Shown piece after piece: positions 58,529-64,000 of a stretch of DNA of 64,000 nt. The notes below the pieces were generated by a model. That model was given only the letters and a program-made list of their open reading frames with translations. It made no database searches and was not told the origin of the DNA. This stretch comes from CAYOWQ01 sp964407695. GTDB taxonomy: Bacteria > Planctomycetota > Phycisphaerae > Phycisphaerales > SM1A02. Numbering within the stretch: the stretch's first letter is position 1; each line of letters opens with the position of its first letter. Location of the stretch: the NCBI GenBank assembly GCA_964407695.1, contig CAYOWQ010000003.1, positions 276,471-340,470 of the forward strand. The letters are read 5' to 3'. The position numbers were made by a program, and so were the translations under genes.

Positions 58529-60214
58529 TCAACCCTTCGTCATGCGCACCACTTCCGCGAGCGTCGTCACGCCATCTCTGACCTTCTGATACCCCGCATC
58601 GCGGAGCAGCGTCAATTCCTTCTCGGCGATCGCTGCCTGCGCGATGCGCGAGGCGTTGGCTCGGGCCATGACCAGCTCGCGCGTGTTCTCCGTCAGGCGG
58701 AAAAGTTCATAGATGCCCACGCGGCCGCGGAACCCGGTTTGCCGGCACTCTCGACATCCCACCCCGTGCCAGAGCGGCTGGCCTTCCGGCAGGCCGAAAT
58801 CGGCCGGCACATCCTCGCGCTTCGGATGATCTTCCACCTTGCATGCCGGGCAGATTCGCCGCAGCAGTCGCTGGGCCATGATGCCCTCGACCGAGCTCGC
58901 CACGAGAAACGGTTCCACACCCATGTCGAGCAGTCGCGTGGTCGCCCCGGCGGCGTCGTTGGTGTGGAGCGTGCTGAACACAAGGTGCCCGGTCAGCGAG
59001 GCCTGCACCGCCGCATCGGCCGTTTCACGATCTCGAATCTCGCCGATCATGATGATGTCTGGATCGTGTCGCAGGATGGCGCGAAGGCCGGCCGCGAAAT
59101 CCAGTCCCACGTGATGATTCACCTGGATCTGGTTCACGCCCTCAACGTGATACTCCACCGGGTCTTCAACGGTGATCGCTTTCACCTCATCCGACACGAT
59201 GCGTTTCAGTGAAGCGTACAGCGTGGTTGACTTGCCGCTGCCCGTCGGCCCGGTGACGAGAAGAATCCCGTGGGGTTTTTCGATGAGGTCGTCCCATCGC
59301 GCCAACACGTCGCCGGGCATCCCAAGTTCTTCCAGCCCCATCATCACCGCCGTCTTGTTCAGGATGCGCAGCACCACACCCTCGCCGTGCAGCATCGGAA
59401 TCACGCTCAGTCGAAGATCGAACTCCTGCCCCTTGTGTCGGAGCGTGATGCGGCCATCCTGTGGCTTGCGCTTCTCGGCGATGTTCAGGCTGGCCATGAT
59501 CTTCAGGCGGCTGACGATCGCGTGGCGGAACCGGTTGATCGTGGCCGACACGCCCGCCAGCGACAGGATGCCGTCGATGCGATACCGCACCGAAAGCGAT
59601 CGCTCATAGGGTTCGATGTGAACGTCGGTGGCCCGCTCGCGAATCGCCTCGAACAGGAGATCGTTCACGAGACGGATGACGCTGGCTTCCTGCGCTTCAT
59701 CCTCATCATCATGTTCGCCGGGACCGACGTCGATCGATGGAGCGGCGTCGGCGGAGAGAGCATCGAGCGTATCGCCCGCCACCCCGTAGTGGGTGCGGAT
59801 GAACTTGTCGATATCCCGCTCATCCGCCAGAACGAGGTCGATTGCGGTGCCGGTGATCAGTCGCAACTCATCAAAGGCGGCCAGTTCGAACGGGTCGCAC
59901 GTCGCCACGCGCACCGTGGCGGGTGAACCGTTGCTGCCCGCGGTGCGCCCGATGGGCACGCATCGCTGTTTGAAGATGACCCGGGGCGGAATCAGCCGAA
60001 GGACCTCGTCATCCACCTCGACCGCCGAAAGGTCCACGATCGGCATCGCAAATTGTTCCCCCACCGCCTCAAGCACCTGCTCGCTCTTCACAAACCCCAT
60101 GCGAACCATCACGTGATCGAGCCGCTCGCCGGTGCGTTTCTGCTCGGCGGCGGCATCAGCCAGCTGCGCTTCGTTCACCACGCCGCGCTCAAGCAGGATC
60201 GATCCGATGCCCAT
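58529..60214 (-). CDS. GspE/PulE/PilB-type secretion or pilus assembly ATPase
   Basis: The 561-residue ATPase powers assembly of a type IV pilus or type II pseudopilus. The N-terminal MshEN-like domain has IGSILLERGVVNEAQLADA and KRTGERLDHVMVRMG, and the catalytic domain has Walker A GPTGSGKST (about residues 322-330). Asp/His boxes are seen in DIHIEPYERSLSVRYRIDG-like and DPDIIMIGEIRDRETAD (Walker B), with SLTGHLVFSTLHTNDA following. The zinc-binding C-terminal finger has two Cys pairs in RICPACK and GCRECRQTG. No pilin, GspD or GspF genes are next to it. It might export the tagged proteins, which is only an inference. Confidence 0.93.
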   Translation of the reverse strand: MGIGSILLERGVVNEAQLADAAAEQKRTGERLDHVMVRMGFVKSEQVLEAVGEQFAMPIVDLSAVEVDDEVLRLIPPRVIFKQRCVPIGRTAGSNGSPATVRVATCDPFELAAFDELRLITGTAIDLVLADERDIDKFIRTHYGVAGDTLDALSADAAPSIDVGPGEHDDEDEAQEASVIRLVNDLLFEAIRERATDVHIEPYERSLSVRYRIDGILSLAGVSATINRFRHAIVSRLKIMASLNIAEKRKPQDGRITLRHKGQEFDLRLSVIPMLHGEGVVLRILNKTAVMMGLEELGMPGDVLARWDDLIEKPHGILLVTGPTGSGKSTTLYASLKRIVSDEVKAITVEDPVEYHVEGVNQIQVNHHVGLDFAAGLRAILRHDPDIIMIGEIRDRETADAAVQASLTGHLVFSTLHTNDAAGATTRLLDMGVEPFLVASSVEGIMAQRLLRRICPACKVEDHPKREDVPADFGLPEGQPLWHGVGCRECRQTGFRGRVGIYELFRLTENTRELVMARANASRIAQAAIAEKELTLLRDAGYQKVRDGVTTLAEVVRMTKG

Positions 60215-60261
60215 GGTCTTACTATACGAGGCGGGCCCCGGAATTGGGACCCGGTGCCACG

Positions 60262-61479
60262 TTACGCGCGGGATCGGAAGACGGCAGCGCAGGCCGTCTG
60301 GCCGTGCATGAACGCCCGCCCGCCGATGGGGCCGATCTCTCCAGCAGCAAAGAACCCAGCCAGCGGAGGCTGATTGAGGCGGGTGGAGAATGCCTCGGCA
60401 TCATGGTTCGGAGTTGGAAACAGCCGGCCGCCGCGGCCGTTGCAGGTGAAGAGCATCACGCCCGCCGCCTGCGGCTTGAGTTGCTCGCCGTCGAGAAGGA
60501 GTTGCAGGTCTTCGCGAGCCGTCTCGGCATCTCGAACATGCAACTGCACCGTCTGGCCAATGCGAACCTGGTCGTTGATGACCAGTCCGCCAACACGCTG
60601 GTCGGCCTGCATGATGTTGCGGATGAGGAAATCGCCGCGGCCGAATCGGGGCTTGTATTCGTTGATGACGATGCCGAGGAAGACACCCTTGGACAGGAGC
60701 TTGCGTTGCGCTTCGGGAAGCTTGCTGGCGATTTCCTGACAGACCTCGATCGCCGGCCGACCGCCGAGTTCGAGGATCACGTTGTCGCGAACCTTGGTCA
60801 CCACGACGTGGGTGCCAATCGGTCGGCAGCCCTGGCTCACGAGGACATCGATGGCGACATCGCCGCCGTGGATGGATGCGCCCACCGCGCCCTGCACCTG
60901 CGCCCGGCCATCGGCGAAGAGCACGTTCTGTCCGGGCTGGCTCGCGCCCGAAGCAAGGCCGCCGACGATGGGCGCCTTGGGGGCGAATTCCGTGGCGTTG
61001 ACGGCCGTCAGGACCGCAGGCATCGGTGTTGTGAATGGGTCGGCAAGGAGGAGCGTTGCGCGGCGGTCGCCTGCCAGTTTCATCCGCTCGGCAATGAATT
61101 CGGGCGACGCCATGGAGGTTGCGCTGTCGGTCGTTTCGAGCCGGAAGGTCTGCACGGTTGCTCCGGGCAGGCGCAAACCAATTGCGGTCATCCCGGCCTT
61201 GCCCTCGAGTTCGACGGCGCCGCCCAGCACGGAATCCGCCGTGGTGGCGATGAATGATCCGGGCGAGAGTTCCCTCTGAATCAACTCAGCGGCATCGGCA
61301 AAGGCAGCGCGGTGATGAAAGCTGCTGCACAGAAGGAGGAGGTCGCAACCACCAGCGTTCGAAAGACCGGGGCCCAGGGCGTTGATCACATCATGGGCGG
61401 CGGTGCGGGTATCAAAGTGGGTCGAAAGGGTGCTGAATGCAACGGGTGCTGCGGCGGTCGTCGTCATGGGAGGGATCAT
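60262..61479 (-). CDS. FIST-domain sensory protein
   Basis: The 405-residue protein has the two-domain FIST_N/FIST_C architecture. The first domain has CDLLLLCSSFHHRAAFADAAELI and LLLADPFTTPMP, and the second has RFGRGDFLIRNIM, CNGRGGRLFP and the ending FFAAGEIGPIGGRAFMHG. FIST proteins are sensory domains thought to bind small ligands such as amino acids, and usually sit beside signalling genes. ATG 61479 is chosen; 61467 is also possible. An in-frame open stretch runs further upstream through the antisense of the cyclase gene to 63540, but it has no family match. It is divergent from the hopene cyclase gene 81 bases away. Confidence 0.85.
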   Translation of the reverse strand: MIPPMTTTAAAPVAFSTLSTHFDTRTAAHDVINALGPGLSNAGGCDLLLLCSSFHHRAAFADAAELIQRELSPGSFIATTADSVLGGAVELEGKAGMTAIGLRLPGATVQTFRLETTDSATSMASPEFIAERMKLAGDRRATLLLADPFTTPMPAVLTAVNATEFAPKAPIVGGLASGASQPGQNVLFADGRAQVQGAVGASIHGGDVAIDVLVSQGCRPIGTHVVVTKVRDNVILELGGRPAIEVCQEIASKLPEAQRKLLSKGVFLGIVINEYKPRFGRGDFLIRNIMQADQRVGGLVINDQVRIGQTVQLHVRDAETAREDLQLLLDGEQLKPQAAGVMLFTCNGRGGRLFPTPNHDAEAFSTRLNQPPLAGFFAAGEIGPIGGRAFMHGQTACAAVFRSRA

Positions 61480-61560
61480 AGAAGTCCAACGCGAACAGGG
61501 GCCACTGACGCCGCGGGTGATCGGGTCGAGAAGCGCGAGTTCCCCTACAATCGCCCCTGC

Positions 61561-63651
61561 ATGACGACCGCCCTGCACGAGCCAAGAACTATCCCCGCTT
61601 CGTCGGAGTTCGCCGAAATTGTGCACGCCCACCACGCTGCGGTGGAAGCGTTGATTTCGCTGCAGAGGATCGATGGGCATTGGTGCGCGGAACTCGAAGG
61701 CGATTCGATCCTGCAGAGCGAGTACCTGCTGATGAAGTTCATTCTCGGGCAGGAGCACGAGAAAATGGCCGATGGCCGCCCGGGTTGGGAGGTCATGCAG
61801 AAGATTGCCCGATATCTCCGACGGCAGCAGCGCGACGACGGCGGCTGGGGGCAATACCCGGGCTCGGATATCGATCTGTCGGCCACGGTGAAGGCCTACT
61901 TCGCTCTCAAGCTGATGGGTGATGACCCCAGGGCTGAGCACATGGCGAAGGCAAGAGAGATCTCGATCCGTCTTGGTGGTGCTGAGCTGGTGAACTCGTT
62001 CTCCAATTTCTATCTGGCCGCCCTGGGGCAGGTTTCGTGGAATGCGATTCCGTCGATTCCACCGGAGATCGTGTGGCTGCCGCGGTGGTGTTACTTCCAT
62101 CTTGACAAGGTGAGCGCCTGGACGCGCACGATGATTTTGCCATTGGCGATCGTGACGGCGTTGCGCCCGGTGCGGAAGCTGCCGAATCATCTGGGCATCG
62201 ATGAGCTCTATGTGAATCAGCGGCGGCGACATGTGCTGAAGGTGACCCATCTCGCGGGTACACCGAAGAGCGCGGGGTGGACGCGGTTCTTCCTGTGGGT
62301 CGACCGGTTTCTGAAACTGGCTCAGCGCGCCGGCGGCACGCCGGTGCGGCGGCTGGCGATCAAGGCCTGCGTTGATTGGATGTTGAAGCGAGCGGGTCAG
62401 GATGCGCCCGCGCCAACCTCGGGCCTCGGCGCCATCTTTCCACCCATGGTCTACCTGCAGATCGCGCTTCACGCCCTTGGTTGGGACCGTCACCATCCGG
62501 TCCTGCAAAGGGCGGAGCACGAACTTGATGAGTTCTTTCTTGAGGACGAGGAGACGATTCGGATTCAGCCGTGTTTCTCGCCGGTGTGGGATACGGGGAT
62601 CGCGCTGTATGGCCTGGCCGACAGCGGGTGGACGAATCGCCGGCCCGAAGTGCAGCGGGCGGCCAAATGGCTGCGCGAGAAGGAGTGCTCCTTCCGCGGC
62701 GACTGGGCCCGGAACCTGGCCCCCGGCTACGCCTATGATCGCGGCGGCTGGTGGTTTGAGTATCGAAACGCCTGGTATCCCGATGTGGACGACACCGCCA
62801 TGGTCGCCATGGCCTTGCAGCGCATCGGCGGCGAAGAAAACCTCGCGGCCGCAAAGCGCGGCGTGGCGTGGATCCTCGCCATGCAGAACACAGACGGCGG
62901 CTGGGCGGCATTCGACAAAACGAAGGATCGGCCGATTCTGGAGTGCATTCCCTTCGCCGACCACAACGCCATGCAGGACCCATCCTGCCCCGATATCACC
63001 GGCCGCGTGCTCGAATGCCTGAGCTGGCACGGCCTGCGACTCGGTCAACACGCGGGCGACCGGATCATCTCCCGCGCCGTTGACTACATTCGCTCGAAGC
63101 AGGAGCCGGAAGGGTGCTTCATCGGCCGATGGGGTGTGAACTACATCTACGGAACGTGGCAGGCGGTGATCGGGCCGATCCGCTGCGGCGTGGGCAGGGA
63201 TGAGCCGTGGATTCAGAAGGCGGGCGCGTGGATCAAGTCGATTCAGAAGGATGATGGGTCGTTCGGCGAAACGGCGAACTCGTATGTCGATCCAGCGCTG
63301 AAGGGAACCGGTCCATCCACGGCATCGCAGACGGCGTGGGCGGCGATGATCCTGCAGGAGATCTACGGCAAGGATGATGCCGACCTGCTGCGGGCGCTGC
63401 GCTGGCTGGCGCACACGCAACTGACTCCGGACGATGCCGCCGATCCCGCCCGCAATCCCGACGGCGACCCGGCGGGTTCGTGGTGCGAAACGGAGTTCAC
63501 CGGCACGGGATTTCCGAAGGTGTTCTACCTGCGCTATCACCTGTATCGGTTGTATTTTCCGATGATGGCGCTCGGACGATTCCTGGGGGACAAGGCGACG
63601 GGAGAGACAAAGAGACTGGGAGACAAAGAGACTGAGAGACTAAGAGACTGA
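61561..63651 (+). CDS. shc: Squalene-hopene cyclase
   Basis: The 696-residue enzyme cyclises squalene to hopene for hopanoid lipids. The catalytic Asp motif is present as YPDVDDTAM (residues about 406-414; protonation site D-x-D-D). Several QW repeats are seen: QRDDGGWGQYPG (about 90), QNTDGGWAAFDK and QKDDGSFGE. The C-terminal signature TGFPKVFYLRYHLYRLYFPMMAL ends the true domain at about residue 674. Residues 682-696 (ETKRLGDKETERLRD) are encoded by an 8-bp tandem repeat that also supplies the TGA stop, so the real family C-terminus ends just before it. ATG 61561 matches the family start; no ribosome site is evident. Confidence 0.92.
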   Translation: MTTALHEPRTIPASSEFAEIVHAHHAAVEALISLQRIDGHWCAELEGDSILQSEYLLMKFILGQEHEKMADGRPGWEVMQKIARYLRRQQRDDGGWGQYPGSDIDLSATVKAYFALKLMGDDPRAEHMAKAREISIRLGGAELVNSFSNFYLAALGQVSWNAIPSIPPEIVWLPRWCYFHLDKVSAWTRTMILPLAIVTALRPVRKLPNHLGIDELYVNQRRRHVLKVTHLAGTPKSAGWTRFFLWVDRFLKLAQRAGGTPVRRLAIKACVDWMLKRAGQDAPAPTSGLGAIFPPMVYLQIALHALGWDRHHPVLQRAEHELDEFFLEDEETIRIQPCFSPVWDTGIALYGLADSGWTNRRPEVQRAAKWLREKECSFRGDWARNLAPGYAYDRGGWWFEYRNAWYPDVDDTAMVAMALQRIGGEENLAAAKRGVAWILAMQNTDGGWAAFDKTKDRPILECIPFADHNAMQDPSCPDITGRVLECLSWHGLRLGQHAGDRIISRAVDYIRSKQEPEGCFIGRWGVNYIYGTWQAVIGPIRCGVGRDEPWIQKAGAWIKSIQKDDGSFGETANSYVDPALKGTGPSTASQTAWAAMILQEIYGKDDADLLRALRWLAHTQLTPDDAADPARNPDGDPAGSWCETEFTGTGFPKVFYLRYHLYRLYFPMMALGRFLGDKATGETKRLGDKETERLRD

Positions 63652-63707
63652 GAGACTAAGAGACTAAGAGACTGAGAGACTGGGAGACTAAGAGACTTAG
63701 AGACTGA
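63604..63707. repeat. Tandem array of 13 copies of an 8-bp unit (GAGACTRA)
   Basis: Thirteen consecutive 8-base units run from 63604 to 63707. Most read GAGACTGA or GAGACTAA; variants are GAGACAAA (units 1 and 3), GAGACTGG (2 and 10) and GAGACTTA (12). The first six units lie inside the cyclase coding sequence and unit 6 provides its stop TGA (63649-63651). Short tandem repeats of this kind change copy number by slippage. Confidence 0.9.
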
Positions 63708-63742
63708 GTGGGGACGGGGTTTCCCTGCCGAGGGTGCCCAGC

Positions 63743-63760
63743 GGCAGGATGAATCCTGCC
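63743..63760. repeat. Short perfect inverted repeat GGCAGGAT/ATCCTGCC
   Basis: GGCAGGAT (63743-63750) and ATCCTGCC (63753-63760) form an 8-bp stem with a 2-base centre (or 7 bp with a 4-base loop), followed by CTACGGGATTTT. It could be a terminator for the cyclase on the plus strand or part of a dispersed planctomycete repeat. The remaining 240 bases to the window end hold no supported gene; the frame at 63771-63983 is rejected. Confidence 0.5.
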
Positions 63761-64000
63761 CTACGGGATTTTGGCTAATGGGATTGGAGACCGTTCGAGA
63801 GACGAGAGGTCGGCGGGCCAGGGGGATGGGAGGGGCACGGTGAAGGGGCGGGGTGGTGGGCGCTCGGTCTTGCGTTGCGAGTTGGAGCGGCGACGGCGTG
63901 GAGTGGTGATGTCGTCGAAATCGTTGTGGGGCTCGGAGGCATCGTCGTGGGAGTCGAAGGAGTTGGTGTGGTTGTTGCGCTGAGTGTTTGAGCTGTGCGG

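Noticed and set aside
61480..63540. Upstream extension of the FIST reading frame
   Set aside because: It is the antisense of squalene-hopene cyclase and shows Arg/Pro/His-rich shadow composition.
63771..63983. 70-residue plus-strand frame at the window end
   Set aside because: TTG start, Arg/Gly/Ser-rich composition and no ribosome site. The region looks intergenic.

Overview
The window is high-GC bacterial chromosome that looks like a planctomycete of the Phycisphaerae or a close relative. The main evidence is a paired secretion tag with the signature D-L-N-x-D-G-x-V-x-G-A-D-L-G-L-L-L-x-x-W-G, a dockerin-like calcium-binding repeat typical of that group. It occurs in eight predicted exported proteins here. 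An LL-diaminopimelate aminotransferase, a squalene-hopene cyclase and small membrane zinc-ribbon proteins of the C-x2-C-G-Y-D-L-R-G type fit the same assignment. No rRNA, CRISPR array, insertion sequence or phage gene was seen. One tRNA (Asp, GTC) is present.

Layout. 1-5 kb: a truncated lamin-tail secreted protein, a DUF192 protein, small proteins, an FkbM methyltransferase, and a secreted protein with its dockerin pair at the N-terminus, preceded by a good promoter and a leader that can fold into a three-way junction. 5-11 kb: tRNA-Asp, an orphan CoA-transferase beta subunit, a divergent CTP synthase with a cupin gene behind it, and a large secreted dockerin protein. 11-22 kb: a BtrH-like protein, a sugar isomerase/epimerase-type TIM barrel, a TetR/adaptor/RND efflux operon, a pseudouridine-5'-phosphate glycosidase, a cold-shock protein, and a glyoxalase-fold gene divergent from a tandem-domain HxlR-type regulator. 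22-44 kb is largely housekeeping: Tricorn-like protease, STAS protein, M42 peptidase, methyltransferase, DapL, threonine-dehydratase-type enzyme, RecJ, adenylate-kinase-like enzyme, a PDZ protein coupled to a kinase-fold protein, AlaS, membrane proteins, urocanate hydratase and a GNAT acetyltransferase.

44-58.5 kb is an accessory region rich in exported proteins: an outer-membrane-type beta-barrel protein, six dockerin-tagged proteins (two with a ThuA/glutamine-amidotransferase-like region, one with an HExxH metallopeptidase motif, one C39-like peptidase with a propeller, one HAF-repeat protein), UDP-glucuronate decarboxylase, and an unusual membrane-anchored protein ending in an acetyltransferase-like domain. 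58.5-64 kb holds a PilB/GspE ATPase, a FIST-domain protein and a squalene-hopene cyclase whose last codons and stop lie in a 13-copy 8-bp repeat.

The most interesting items are the divergent CTP synthase, the two-membrane-helix/GNAT fusion with a palindrome upstream, the dockerin-tag family without a visible cohesin, the HxlR-type operator inside the glyoxalase promoter, the structured leader at 3.57 kb and the 8-bp array. All family calls come from reading the translated sequence. No database search was run.
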